The notes below the pieces were generated by a model that did no database searches, was not told the DNA's origin, and saw only the letters and a program-made list of their open reading frames with translations. Of a stretch of DNA of 64,000 nt, positions 45,651 to 54,923 are shown piece after piece (the stretch's first letter is position 1; each line of letters starts with the position of its first letter). This DNA comes from a bacterium (GTDB lineage Bacteria; Bacillota; Bacilli; Lactobacillales; Streptococcaceae), in the NCBI GenBank assembly GCA_905221085.1, contig CAJNBT010000008.1:55840-119839 (forward strand). Direction: 5' to 3'. A program made the position numbers and the translations under genes.

Positions 45651-46637
45651 TTATACTGTAGCTGCTTGATCCAAGCTTTCACCGATAGCGGATAGGCGCT
45701 CGATAACTTCAGCTTGTGTCAATTCATTTTCTGAGACATAGCGGTTACGTGGGTGAACACGACACTCATGTGAGCAGCCACGAAGGTACTTGTCTTCATT
45801 TTCTTCTGATGTCAAGATACGACGGTTACAGAATGGATTTCCACAGTTGACATAACGTTCACATGGTGTTCCATCAAACCAGTCTTTCCCTACGATGGTT
45901 GGGTTGACATGGTTAACATCTACGGCGATACGCTCGTCAAAGACGTACATTTTCCCATCCCAAAGCTCACCTTGGACTTCTGGGTCTTTACCGTAAGTTG
46001 CAATTCCTCCGTGCAATTGGCCGACATCTTTGTAGCCTTCACGGACCATCCAGCCTGAGAATTTCTCACAGCGAACTCCACCTGTACAGTAAACTACGAC
46101 ACGCTTGTCCATGAATTTTTCCTTGTTGTCACGGACCCATTGTGGCAACTCACGGAAGTTGCGGATATCTGGGCGGATAGCCCCACGGAAATGTCCTAGG
46201 TCGTACTCGTAATCGTTACGTGTGTCAAGGACAACTGTATCTTCGTCAAGAAGGGCTTCTTTGAACTCTTTTGGAGACAAGTAGGCACCTGTTGTTTCAA
46301 GTGGGTTGATGTCGTTGTCAAAGTCGTTGTCTTCCAAACCAAGGTGGACAATTTCTTTCTTGTAGCGAACAAACATCTTCTTGAAGGCTTGTTCATTTTC
46401 TTCGTCAATCTTGAACCAGAGGTCTTCCATGCCTGGGAGGCTGTGAACGTAGTCCATGTATTTTTGAGTTGTTTCGTAGTCACCTGAAACTGTTCCGTTA
46501 ATTCCCTCGTCAGCGACTAAGATACGGCCTTTAAGACCGATTGATTTACAGAAAGCCAAGTGGTCTGCAGCAAATTGCTCTGCATTTTCAATTGGAGTAT
46601 AAAGGTAGTAAAGTAAGACACGAATATCTTTTGCCAT
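45651..46637 (-). CDS. trhO: tRNA uridine(34) hydroxylase TrhO (rhodanese-domain)
   Basis: A 328-residue cytoplasmic enzyme that hydroxylates U34 at position 5 in an oxygen-dependent way. An N-terminal acylphosphatase-like domain (about 1-95) precedes a rhodanese domain with the catalytic Cys in [15 protein letters not shown] (about 180-194). The C-terminal Cys-rich region ([24 protein letters not shown]) is typical of the family. It is the third wobble-uridine enzyme in the window, besides MnmA and MnmG. Confidence 0.93.
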   Translation of the reverse strand: MAKDIRVLLYYLYTPIENAEQFAADHLAFCKSIGLKGRILVADEGINGTVSGDYETTQKYMDYVHSLPGMEDLWFKIDEENEQAFKKMFVRYKKEIVHLGLEDNDFDNDINPLETTGAYLSPKEFKEALLDEDTVVLDTRNDYEYDLGHFRGAIRPDIRNFRELPQWVRDNKEKFMDKRVVVYCTGGVRCEKFSGWMVREGYKDVGQLHGGIATYGKDPEVQGELWDGKMYVFDERIAVDVNHVNPTIVGKDWFDGTPCERYVNCGNPFCNRRILTSEENEDKYLRGCSHECRVHPRNRYVSENELTQAEVIERLSAIGESLDQAATV

Positions 46638-46800
46638 AAGATTTGTTCTCTTTTCTATTCTTAAATTTTCTAAATTTTTTATTTATCCATACTAGTATAC
46701 CTGCTTAAGAAAACGAATGCAATTTATTTGACTGGAAATTGCTATATTTCAATTTAGAAAAAAATTTCTTGTACACTACACTTAGTATCAATCATATTTT

Positions 46801-46827
46801 AAAAAATCCTTGGATTTTCCAAGGATT
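46801..46827 (-). terminator. Terminator of the OFA transporter gene
   Basis: AATCCTTGG / CCAAGGATT stem with a 5-base loop followed by TTTTTT on the minus strand. Confidence 0.8.
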
Positions 46828-46832
46828 CATTT

Positions 46833-48026
46833 TTAAACTTTTTTAGCTTTAGCCATATAGAACAGTTGGAGTAGAATACCAAGGATAGCCATACCGATAA
46901 CAATAAAGAAGGCCATTGTATAATCTCCTTGGTTTGCCTGTGCAAGACGTGCTCCTAACTGAGGACCAGCAATAGCAGCTACGCCATAAGCAGTAAACAT
47001 CCATCCATAGTTTGTCCCTACGTATGTAACTCCCCAGTTTTCAGCAGTAATTCCTGGGAATGAACCTAGGAAGCCTCCAAATGACAAGGCAACCATCATA
47101 ATTCCAAGGATGGCCAAGATGCTTCCAGGACCTTTGAATAAGGCTGTGAGCAACAAACCAGTAGCAACCGCTCCAAACATGGCAATAACGGTAGGATAGC
47201 GACCAATCTTATCAGATACCGTACCCCAGAAGATACGACCAAATGTATTAGCGATAGATACCAGCATAACGAAGAGTGTAGCTTCTCCTACAAGTTTATA
47301 CTGGTCAGAAATTGATGCTGCAGTACCGATAATCATCATTCCACCAGTAGCACCAAGAACGTAAATCAACCATAGAAGCCAGTAATTTCCATCACGAAGC
47401 ATTTCTTTGTAAGTTTTACCTTCTGGTTGAGCTGTTCCAGATGCCGGCGCTGCTGCAGGAGCTTTCTCCATTACCAATGAAGAAGTGCAAATAACAATTA
47501 GAAGAATGATACCCAATACTTTGAATGTTGAGTAAACACCCATAGAAGCAATCAAAGCTTTGGCAACTGGACCGATAATGAGCGGGCCTAACCCGAAACC
47601 TGCTGCTGTCAAACCACCAGCTAAACCTTTTTTATCTGGGAACCACTTAGTGGCAACTGAAGTAGATGCTCCATAAGCTGAACCAATACCAAGTCCTAGG
47701 ACAACCCCGTAAGTGAGGTAAAGGACTGGAAGAGAAGTAGCAAATCCAGTAGCAAACATACCAGCACCGAAGAGAATACCACCTAGGAATACAAATTTCT
47801 TAGGTCCTGCTGAATCAACCTTAGGACCGAAAATAATCATACCAACAGGTACCATTGCAAAAGAAATACTAAAGGCCAAAGAAGTTTGGGCTTGAACCCA
47901 TCCTTGACTAGCATTGGTTTCTAGCAGCGCCTTTTGAAAGACTGACCAGGCGTAACCAGCACCTAGAGATAGATTCGTTAAAATGGCTGCTGCCAAAATT
48001 AACCATCGATTGGGTGTTTTTTTCAT
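46833..48026 (-). CDS. OFA-family MFS transporter (oxalate/formate antiporter-like)
   Basis: A 397-residue transporter with twelve helices. OFA hallmarks are RWLILAAAILTNLSLGAGYAWSVF, the helix 2-3 loop GPKVDSAGPKKFVFLGG and the glycine-rich GLGIGSAYGAST. A long central loop (EKAPAAAPASGTAQPEGKT) follows helix 6. Family members exchange oxalate/formate, lactate or other small acids; the substrate here is unknown. The promoter region has a downstream cre-like site. I recall the pneumococcal homologue elsewhere in the chromosome, so its position here may be lineage-specific. Confidence 0.88.
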   Translation of the reverse strand: MKKTPNRWLILAAAILTNLSLGAGYAWSVFQKALLETNASQGWVQAQTSLAFSISFAMVPVGMIIFGPKVDSAGPKKFVFLGGILFGAGMFATGFATSLPVLYLTYGVVLGLGIGSAYGASTSVATKWFPDKKGLAGGLTAAGFGLGPLIIGPVAKALIASMGVYSTFKVLGIILLIVICTSSLVMEKAPAAAPASGTAQPEGKTYKEMLRDGNYWLLWLIYVLGATGGMMIIGTAASISDQYKLVGEATLFVMLVSIANTFGRIFWGTVSDKIGRYPTVIAMFGAVATGLLLTALFKGPGSILAILGIMMVALSFGGFLGSFPGITAENWGVTYVGTNYGWMFTAYGVAAIAGPQLGARLAQANQGDYTMAFFIVIGMAILGILLQLFYMAKAKKV

Positions 48027-48437
48027 TTGAATAACCTCATGTAAAATTTCTTGTTCCTAAAAAGAATAAAGAACAACTTTTATCATTTTTCACCTACCTC
48101 GTTTAAATTAATCATTGTATAAATTTTTAAGTATATAGAACTGTGTAAATGATATACATCTATATACGACTGCTTAAAAATTTATATCTATAGATTTCTT
48201 AAATCAGAACAAGATGAATTTTCACAATGTTAAGCGCTTTCATTGTACTCTTATTATAAGATACTTTATTCTAAAAATCTACTTAATTAAACTAATAGGG
48301 GTATTAATTTAATTAATCTATATTCATATTTTATCCTTATAGCTTTGTTCATTAGTACAAAAACACCACCTCCTTTAGTAATACCTGAGGAGGCGGTGTC
48401 AACATTTTTAGGAATGAATACACGAAATCAATGAATC
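48027..48437. promoter_or_regulatory. 410-bp intergenic region with OFA promoter, cre-like site and ngtS terminator
   Basis: No gene was found here. The minus strand carries TTATAATAAG (-10 at 48253-48258). Just downstream is GTTAAGCGCTTTCA (48229-48242), which fits the CcpA consensus except at its first two bases. A site just past the start point suggests a roadblock type of repression of the OFA gene. At 48363-48399 a 12-bp stem (ACACCACCTCCT / AGGAGGCGGTGT) with a T tract on the minus strand ends the ngt operon. The AT-rich stretch 48100-48190 shows only imperfect repeats of TATA-rich DNA. Confidence 0.55.
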
Positions 48438-49919
48438 TTATGATTTTTTGTTTTTCAAGAATTCATCGTATTGTTTTTGCATTTCGTTCAATACTTTATC
48501 GTAAGCACCTTCAGATTTCAATTTTTCCATCAATTCTGGAATAGCTTTGTCTGGGTCTACAGTACCAGTGTTGATAGCTGTATCGAATTGTTGCATTGTG
48601 TTAGAGATTGCTGAGATTTCAGATTTCACACTGTCAGTGTTAAAGATGAATCCAAGCGCTGGAGATTCTTTAGCTTCTGCCAATTGTTTCTTAGAATCTT
48701 CGATTTGTTGGTCTGTAACGTTTTCGTTGATGTAAAGAATCCAGTTGTTACCAGTGTTCCATCCACCCATGTGAGTGTTTCCTTTGTATCCATCAAGAAC
48801 GCGAACACGGTTTTCTTTACCTGAAATTTTTTCCCAGTTCTTGCCTTCTGGACCATAAACAAGACCATTCAAGAGTTCTGGGTTAGTGTTCAAGAGGTTC
48901 AACACTTCCATTGATTTTTCTTTGTTCTTAGAGTTGTTTGAGATGACAAAGTTAGCAACTTGTGTTGTTTGGTTTTTCTTGATGAAGTTAGTGATTGGTT
49001 TGATTTGGATATCTTTGTTGGCAACACGTGAAAGCAAGCTGTTACCATAGTCAGCTGGTCCTACTGTTTCTTCACGAACAAACCAAGTATCTTGTTGAAG
49101 GTCAAATGAAGTATCGCTTGTTGCTACGTCTTTTGGAATGTATCCAGCTTCATAGAATTTGTGAAGAGTCTTCAAGTGTTCTTTGAAACGAGGTACTTCG
49201 TAACGGTTTACAATCTTAGTAGTGTCTCCTTCAAGGTCGATAACGAATGGAAGTCCATTTGGAACTGGGTAGTCAAAGTTATCAGATGGAATAAAGTTCT
49301 TGGTAACCGCAAATGGTACTACATCTGGAGCTTTTTCTTTGATTTGTTTCAAGACTGGCTCAAGTGTTTCGTATGAAGTGACACCTGAAATATCGATACC
49401 GTATTTAGCAAGAAGTGTTCCGTTGAAGGCGAAGTTTTGAGATGATGCAACGTTGGCTGCAACTGGAACTGCGTAAATTTTACCGTTAATGCTGTTACCT
49501 TTGATATAAGCTGGGTCAAGTGCTTTGTAAAGTTCTGCCCCTTCTTTCTTGTACAAGTCAGTCAAGTCTGCATAGGCACCTTTTTGAGCATTTACAACAT
49601 AGTTAGATGCAAAGGCGATATCGTAGTTTTCACCAGATGATGTGATAACTGACATTTTCTTATCATAGTCACCCCATCCAAGGTATTGGATATCCAATTT
49701 AGCACCAACTTTTTCTCCGATGATTTTGTTAGCATTTTCTAGCAATTCATCCAAGTTATCTGGTTTGTCACCGATTTGGTACATTTTGATAACAGGTTTT
49801 TCACCTGAAGCTGAGTCAGCAGCTTTTTTGTTACCTGAAAGGTTTCCACAAGCAGCGAGACCAGCAGCCAAAGCGACTACGCTAGCAGATGCAAAAGCAT
49901 ATTTTTTCCAGTTTTTCAT
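48438..49919 (-). CDS. ngtS: N-glycan ABC transporter substrate-binding lipoprotein (NgtS-like)
   Basis: A 493-residue lipoprotein. The signal peptide ends in GLAAC with lipidated Cys24. The rest is a family 1/CUT2-sized oligosaccharide-binding protein with the long insertions of large-glycan receptors (DUF3502-like C-terminal part, LLNTNPELLNGLVYGPEG). Pneumococcal NgtS binds complex N-glycans released by EndoD. ATG at 49919 is chosen because AAAGGAG lies upstream. It is third in the operon ngtP1-ngtP2-ngtS. No ATPase gene is present; the shared ATPase MsmK probably powers import. The assignment is by recollection of the pneumococcal protein. Confidence 0.85.
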   Translation of the reverse strand: MKNWKKYAFASASVVALAAGLAACGNLSGNKKAADSASGEKPVIKMYQIGDKPDNLDELLENANKIIGEKVGAKLDIQYLGWGDYDKKMSVITSSGENYDIAFASNYVVNAQKGAYADLTDLYKKEGAELYKALDPAYIKGNSINGKIYAVPVAANVASSQNFAFNGTLLAKYGIDISGVTSYETLEPVLKQIKEKAPDVVPFAVTKNFIPSDNFDYPVPNGLPFVIDLEGDTTKIVNRYEVPRFKEHLKTLHKFYEAGYIPKDVATSDTSFDLQQDTWFVREETVGPADYGNSLLSRVANKDIQIKPITNFIKKNQTTQVANFVISNNSKNKEKSMEVLNLLNTNPELLNGLVYGPEGKNWEKISGKENRVRVLDGYKGNTHMGGWNTGNNWILYINENVTDQQIEDSKKQLAEAKESPALGFIFNTDSVKSEISAISNTMQQFDTAINTGTVDPDKAIPELMEKLKSEGAYDKVLNEMQKQYDEFLKNKKS

Positions 49920-50022
49920 GACAAAAACTCCTTTTTTTATTTTTAAACTTATAAACAATGTAATAATCTTAACTTCACTCAAGGGAAGTTTGGAACTGAG
50001 AAAGGGTATTTCTCAACAAGCA

Positions 50023-50946
50023 CTATTCTTTCACACCACCGATAGTCAAACCTTTTACAAAGTAGCGTTGGAAGAATGGATATAGAATCGCGATTGGAAG
50101 GGTTGCGACCACAACCATGGCCATACGTCCTGTTTCTTTTGGAAGAGCAACTCCCAGTTGACCAGATAGGCCGACTGCTTTGGCGATGTAGTCCATATTT
50201 TGTTGGATTTGCATAAGCAAATATTGCAATGGATACAAGTTGTCACTCTTGATATAAAGAAGGGCGTTGAACCAGTCATTCCAGAAACCAAGTGCTGTCA
50301 AGAGCGTGATGGTTGCGATACCTGGTAGTGACAATGGCAAACAGATTTGGAAGAAGATCCGGGCCTCACTAGCACCATCGATACGAGCGGATTCAAGAAT
50401 GGCTTCTGGAATGGTCTTCTTGAAGAAGGAACGCATCAAGACAATATTGAATGGTGAGAGAAGCATTGGAACAATCAAGGCCCAAACAGTGTCACCAAGC
50501 TGAAGTACACGAGTTACCATGATATAACCTGGTACCAAACCAGCGTTAAACAACATACTAAGTAGAACGAAGATTGTAAAGAATCTGCGATACTTAAAGG
50601 TTGTCCGTGAAATGGCGTAAGCATAAGTTGTTGTGATAAATACATTTGTCAATGTCCCAACTACGGTTACAAAGACTGAGATGAAGAGGGCTTGGAGAAT
50701 TTTATCCTTAAACTGTGCCAAGAACTCAAATCCGTCTAATCCAAATTGTGACGGGAAGAAGCTATATCCATTTTGAAGGATACTCTTTTCATCTGTCACC
50801 GAAATAATGATAACGAATACGAAGGGTAGGATACAAGAGAGGGCAACCAAACCAGAAATGGTACTAAAGAAGATATCCGCTTTCTTACTGAAGGAGTGAA
50901 TGCCGACATTATCAATTTTTTCTTTTTTAATTTTCTTTTCTGCCAT
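50023..50946 (-). CDS. ngtP2: N-glycan ABC transporter permease (NgtP2-like)
   Basis: A 307-residue permease with six helices. The EAA loop that contacts the ATPase is ESARIDGASEARIFFQICLPLS (about 200-221). ATG at 50946 follows AAAGGAGGAG. It overlaps nothing but sits 13 bp after ngtP1. It resembles YtcP/LplC-type permeases that go with large lipoprotein receptors. With the partner permease it forms the membrane channel for imported N-glycans. Confidence 0.88.
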   Translation of the reverse strand: MAEKKIKKEKIDNVGIHSFSKKADIFFSTISGLVALSCILPFVFVIIISVTDEKSILQNGYSFFPSQFGLDGFEFLAQFKDKILQALFISVFVTVVGTLTNVFITTTYAYAISRTTFKYRRFFTIFVLLSMLFNAGLVPGYIMVTRVLQLGDTVWALIVPMLLSPFNIVLMRSFFKKTIPEAILESARIDGASEARIFFQICLPLSLPGIATITLLTALGFWNDWFNALLYIKSDNLYPLQYLLMQIQQNMDYIAKAVGLSGQLGVALPKETGRMAMVVVATLPIAILYPFFQRYFVKGLTIGGVKE

Positions 50947-50959
50947 ATTCTCCTCCTTT

Positions 50960-51889
50960 CTAGAACAAGGCTGAGTTTGGATCAACTCGTCTTGCAAGTA
51001 GGTTTGATAGGATAACCAAAAGCAAACCGACTACTGATTGGTAGAGACCTGCTGCTGAAGCCATCCCGATATCCGCTGTCTGGGTCAAACCATTATAAAC
51101 ATATACGTCCAAGACGTTGGTTACGTTATAAAGCTGACCAGCATTGTGTGGAATTTGGTAGAAGAGACCGAAGTCTGCACGGAAGATATTTCCGACTGCC
51201 AGGATAGTCAATACGGTTACCAACGGTGTCAACTGCGGAATGGTTACATTGCGAATTCGTTGCCATTTGCTAGCCCCATCCACTGTTGCTGCTTCATAGT
51301 AGGTTGGATCAATTCCCATGATCGTCGCATAGTACATGACACTACTATATCCAAAGCCTTTCCAAATACCTAGGAAAAGTAGGAGATATGGCCAGATGCC
51401 TAAGTTAGCGTAGAAATTGATTTCCTTCATCCCAATAGATTCTAGGAAATGGTTGAACACCCCTTTATCAATATTTAGGAAGGCATCTGTAAAGAAACTG
51501 ATGATAACCCAAGACAAGAAGTAAGGGAACAACATGGAAGTTTGGAAGATCTTAACCATTCTCTTAGAACGGAGTTCACTGAGGATAATGGCAATCCCTA
51601 CAGATACAATCAAACCAATAAAGATAAAGCCGAGATTGTAGAGGACAGTATTTCGTGTGATAATAAAGGCGTCTTTTGAACTAAATAAGAATCTGAAATT
51701 ATCGAGTCCGACCCATTTACTATTCATGATACTATCTATGAAACCATTACTGGTCATGTGGTAGTCTTTAAAGGCAACCACGTTCCCAAATACTGGAATG
51801 TAGAAGAATAGAATCAACCAGAGTGCCCCTGGTAAAACCATCAAGAGAAAGATCCAGTTGTCTCTCAAGGTTTTTGAAAACTTATTCAT
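50960..51889 (-). CDS. ngtP1: N-glycan ABC transporter permease (NgtP1-like)
   Basis: A 309-residue permease with six helices and the EAA loop EAATVDGASKWQRIRNVTIPQL. ATG at 51889 is chosen because GGGAGG precedes it. It is the first gene of the transporter operon, with a promoter and a cre site about 60 bp upstream. Confidence 0.88.
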   Translation of the reverse strand: MNKFSKTLRDNWIFLLMVLPGALWLILFFYIPVFGNVVAFKDYHMTSNGFIDSIMNSKWVGLDNFRFLFSSKDAFIITRNTVLYNLGFIFIGLIVSVGIAIILSELRSKRMVKIFQTSMLFPYFLSWVIISFFTDAFLNIDKGVFNHFLESIGMKEINFYANLGIWPYLLLFLGIWKGFGYSSVMYYATIMGIDPTYYEAATVDGASKWQRIRNVTIPQLTPLVTVLTILAVGNIFRADFGLFYQIPHNAGQLYNVTNVLDVYVYNGLTQTADIGMASAAGLYQSVVGLLLVILSNLLARRVDPNSALF

Positions 51890-51942
51890 AATTTCCTCCC
51901 TTTTTATTTTGATATCCATCTAAAAATTCCTTTTTAGACTTT

Positions 51943-51967
51943 TGATAACGATTACATTATTAGTATA
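51943..51967 (-). promoter_or_regulatory. Promoter and cre site of the ngt transporter operon
   Basis: The minus strand has -10 TATACT (51962-51967). Immediately downstream is a cre site; on the plus strand it reads TGATAACGATTACA (51943-51956), a 13 of 14 match to the CcpA consensus. Location over the start point predicts repression by glucose. Confidence 0.65.
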
Positions 51968-52002
51968 CTCCTATTTGAAGGTTAGGTTAAACTACTAATT
52001 AT

Positions 52003-52035
52003 AGAAAAAACTCCACAAATTATTTTATGTGGAGT
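52003..52035 (-). terminator. Terminator of the GH125-GH38-ROK-GH20C operon
   Basis: ACTCCACA / TGTGGAGT stem with a 10-base loop, followed by TTTTTTC on the minus strand. It lies between the operon end and the ngt promoter and encloses the parS-like site in the 3' untranslated region. Confidence 0.75.
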
Positions 52036-52052
52036 ACTTTTTAAGAAAGGGA

Positions 52053-52068
52053 TGTTTCACGAGAAACA
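52053..52068. other. parS-like chromosome-segregation site
   Basis: TGTTTCACGAGAAACA differs at one base from the ParB site TGTTTCACGTGAAACA. Streptococci have a few parS sites in the origin-proximal region. By synteny the window lies in that region (roughly 85-180 kb from the origin in the pneumococcus, recalled). The site is intergenic. Confidence 0.7.
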
Positions 52069-52096
52069 CTCTGAACAAGGGACACTGTTCTTGTTT

Positions 52097-53977
52097 TTAA
52101 GTTGTATAAATCGTCGAAGCTGTCGCAATGGTATGCCACTGGTTGGCTGTTGTGGCTGCGAAGTCCTTGTCTGCGTAAAAGTCAGTAAATGGCAGAATTT
52201 CCACTTCTAACTCATCTATGCGATCAAGCTGACCAGCCAGATAAGACTCGATACGGCTTTCTGCACGCTTGATGCGTTGCAAGAGTCCTCCCATACGGAT
52301 ATCAACTGTATCCAAGCCAAAGACCTTGTTTTCCTTCAACCATTGATGGCTAAAGAGAGCATGAAAGTCTTCAATTTGGCTTCTGAGTTCTGGCAATTCT
52401 TGCCTTGCGATTTCTTTTAGACTTTCTTTATCACCTTCTTGATAGGCTTGACGAATGCGTCGTCCCACATCGACTTTGCTACTTAAAATAGCATTCAACT
52501 GGGCCTGAGTTTCAAAGAGATAAGCATAGTTTCCCGCTTTTTCTTTGATTTTAGCAAGAATCTCGGCTGCCTGAGCGAAGTGCGGTTTGTCCTGTTCAGG
52601 AGTCATGTGTCGGTCAAGAATCGGACAGAGCACATCCTGATAAAAGACATAGCGATTGGGATTGATGCCACTGAGATTGCCTGGTAGGTCTGGCAAGAGG
52701 TTAGCAAGGTCAATCTGCATAAAATCCTCAACTGATAGACCTGTATTGGTTTGGAAGTGAGCAGACAAACGGTCTAGGTTATTGCGATAGCTGAGTTCTG
52801 CCCAGATTTGCAAGCTTGGTAAGATAGAGAACTGAGCGGTCTCACCACCATTGTCCCCCCAACCTGTCACGACAACTTCTTTGATATCATTGGCACGGCA
52901 GGCTTTATTAGCTTCGACTGCGATGAGACGGCTGAAATGGTTATTGGGTGTGAAACCAATCCACTTCCAAGCACCTCCTGCAAAGGCAAGGTCATGGCTA
53001 ATCTTGTGATGGTTGCGGAAGTTGCGATTGTATTTTTCCTCGCTATCCTGATAATAGTCCCAGTAAACCAAGGTTACACGGTCTTTGAGACGGTCTAGGT
53101 AGACACGAGTTTCTTCTGGAATTTCCACATCACGGTCGTACTGGCCATCTGCTGACATGAGTTTGAAGAACATATCGCTCCACATTTGGCAGTGGAAACC
53201 ATACTTGTCTGCAATGTCCAGCACGCGCTCCAAGTGTTGACACATGAGGAGACTACGATCCACAACACCGTTCAGAATCAAGTAGCGTCCCAAACCAACC
53301 AAGTGGGCTTCGTCCATCCCGATATTGACCTTGCGAGTTTGTAGTTTAGACAGAGTAGCAAACATGCCATCAATCAGGTCATAAACCTTTTCTTCGCCGA
53401 TAAGAAGAATGTCCTCTACATCACGGAGCTCCTGAACTTCTTTGACACCCCATTTGACAAAGGCTGACAAGTGGGCCAAGGTCTGAATACAAGGAACAAA
53501 GATCATGTCAAACTGCTGGGCATAGGCTTCGATTTCCTGCAACTCCTCAGCTGAGTAGGCTCCACGGAAATAGCCAAAGTAAGGTTGTCCCTCAATCTGG
53601 TAGGTATCTTCCATGTAGAGTTCAAAGGTTGAGTAGCCCATGAGAGCCAAGACCTCAATCATCTGCTTGGCAGAAATCACATTCAGCACTGCATTTCGCG
53701 AACAGTCTGCCATGTAGGCTAAATCTTCGTAAGCCGCCTGCTCCTCAATCTCTACTTTGTCACCTTCTGCTAGAACTGTTGCCAACAAGGACAAGGCACG
53801 ATAAAGTTGGTGGGGTTTGCGGTAAGTTAGTTGATAGTGGCCACCCTCACCCTTGATAGAGATAGAGGCTTGGTCAGACTGAACGACAGCTACCTCTATA
53901 TCTGGTAGCGAAATGTGCTTTTGAAGCAACTCTATAGCTTGCGCTTGTTTGTCACTAATTCCTGTAAATCTTACCAT
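52097..53977 (-). CDS. GH20 exo-beta-N-acetylhexosaminidase (GH20C-like)
   Basis: A 626-residue glycoside hydrolase that removes terminal beta-GlcNAc or beta-GalNAc from glycans. An N-terminal alpha/beta domain (about 1-85) precedes the TIM barrel. The catalytic Asp-Glu pair is in [27 protein letters not shown] and TGWGDNGGE are other barrel signatures. No signal peptide is present, so it acts in the cytoplasm on imported glycans. It overlaps the ROK gene by 7 bp. It corresponds to pneumococcal GH20C as I recall it. Confidence 0.9.
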   Translation of the reverse strand: MVRFTGISDKQAQAIELLQKHISLPDIEVAVVQSDQASISIKGEGGHYQLTYRKPHQLYRALSLLATVLAEGDKVEIEEQAAYEDLAYMADCSRNAVLNVISAKQMIEVLALMGYSTFELYMEDTYQIEGQPYFGYFRGAYSAEELQEIEAYAQQFDMIFVPCIQTLAHLSAFVKWGVKEVQELRDVEDILLIGEEKVYDLIDGMFATLSKLQTRKVNIGMDEAHLVGLGRYLILNGVVDRSLLMCQHLERVLDIADKYGFHCQMWSDMFFKLMSADGQYDRDVEIPEETRVYLDRLKDRVTLVYWDYYQDSEEKYNRNFRNHHKISHDLAFAGGAWKWIGFTPNNHFSRLIAVEANKACRANDIKEVVVTGWGDNGGETAQFSILPSLQIWAELSYRNNLDRLSAHFQTNTGLSVEDFMQIDLANLLPDLPGNLSGINPNRYVFYQDVLCPILDRHMTPEQDKPHFAQAAEILAKIKEKAGNYAYLFETQAQLNAILSSKVDVGRRIRQAYQEGDKESLKEIARQELPELRSQIEDFHALFSHQWLKENKVFGLDTVDIRMGGLLQRIKRAESRIESYLAGQLDRIDELEVEILPFTDFYADKDFAATTANQWHTIATASTIYTT

Positions 53978-54852
53978 TGATTTTCCTCCTGTAACCAGTT
54001 GACAAGGGCACCGTAAAGATTAGCATCTGCATGATAGGTGCAGGCTTGGATAACTGGTGCGACCGTGTATTCTTCGTAGGCATCAACAAAGTTATCAACA
54101 GCCCGCTTGACACCTTGGATAAAATCTGGATTTTGACTGATAGAGCCTCCCAGACTAATGACATCTGGGTCAATCAGATACTGAATATTGAGCAAGCCTT
54201 GCGCCAGATTACGGTTCATGCGCTCAATGGCTTCTTGACAAAGAGCATTGCCAGCTGCGGCCTCTTGGTAAATCTTGCGACCGTCCCAATCAGTCTGACC
54301 AGATTTTTCAATCACGTAGCGTACCATATTCCCAGTTGATGCTAGTTGCGACCAGTTGTTGAGCTTTTCAGCAGGGGCAAGGGTTGTCATGTAGCCAAAT
54401 TCTCCACCCAGGCCGTGGCGACCTCGGTGAAGTCTGCCATTGATAATCATGGCTCCGCCAATCCCTGTCCCAATTACGACACAGGCTGCATTTTCAAGTT
54501 CTGGATGAGCCAGTAATTCACTGAGTCCAACGCAGTTGGCATCATTTTCTAAATGGATAGGTAGCTGATAAGAGCTAAGCGCCTCATACCAAGAAAAGCC
54601 GTGGATGTAGGGCACCGCACTGAAGCCATCAATCACACCTGTCTCTTGATTGACTGCACCTGGAACGCTCATAGCAATCCCGCTGTAATCCTGCTCTGAC
54701 AAGCGCTGGTCTAGCCAAGCTATTAAATCTTCCAAGTTTTCTGGCGTTGGGATACTTGTCTTATCTAGTATTTTCCCATCAGGAGTCAGACTAGCAAACT
54801 TAATTCCAGTCCCTCCGATATCAATCGTTGCAATGGTCATTGTTTTTACCAT
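53971..54852 (-). CDS. ROK-family sugar kinase
   Basis: A 293-residue ROK protein without a helix-turn-helix, so a kinase rather than a repressor. The ATP motif is [14 protein letters not shown] at the N-terminus. Other hallmarks are [13 protein letters not shown] and [20 protein letters not shown]. The zinc-binding Cys cluster of many ROKs is not evident. It probably phosphorylates a sugar (mannose, GlcNAc or ManNAc) released by neighbouring hydrolases. Start at 54852 or 54840; neither has a good ribosome site, and a terminator-like hairpin abuts the start. Confidence 0.82.
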   Translation of the reverse strand: MVKTMTIATIDIGGTGIKFASLTPDGKILDKTSIPTPENLEDLIAWLDQRLSEQDYSGIAMSVPGAVNQETGVIDGFSAVPYIHGFSWYEALSSYQLPIHLENDANCVGLSELLAHPELENAACVVIGTGIGGAMIINGRLHRGRHGLGGEFGYMTTLAPAEKLNNWSQLASTGNMVRYVIEKSGQTDWDGRKIYQEAAAGNALCQEAIERMNRNLAQGLLNIQYLIDPDVISLGGSISQNPDFIQGVKRAVDNFVDAYEEYTVAPVIQACTYHADANLYGALVNWLQEENQW

Positions 54853-54895
54853 AAAAAGGGGCGAATCAGCAGTTAGTTCTTACCTTTTCGCCCCT
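54853..54895 (-). terminator. Terminator-like hairpin between the GH38 and ROK genes
   Basis: AGGGGCGAA / TTCGCCCCT form a perfect 9-bp stem (outer arms 54857-54865 and 54887-54895), followed by TTTTT on the minus strand and then directly by the ROK ATG. It should cause partial termination inside the operon or protect the upstream message. Confidence 0.65.
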
Positions 54896-54923
54896 CCTTT
54901 CTTTTTATGTTTACTTTTTGAAA

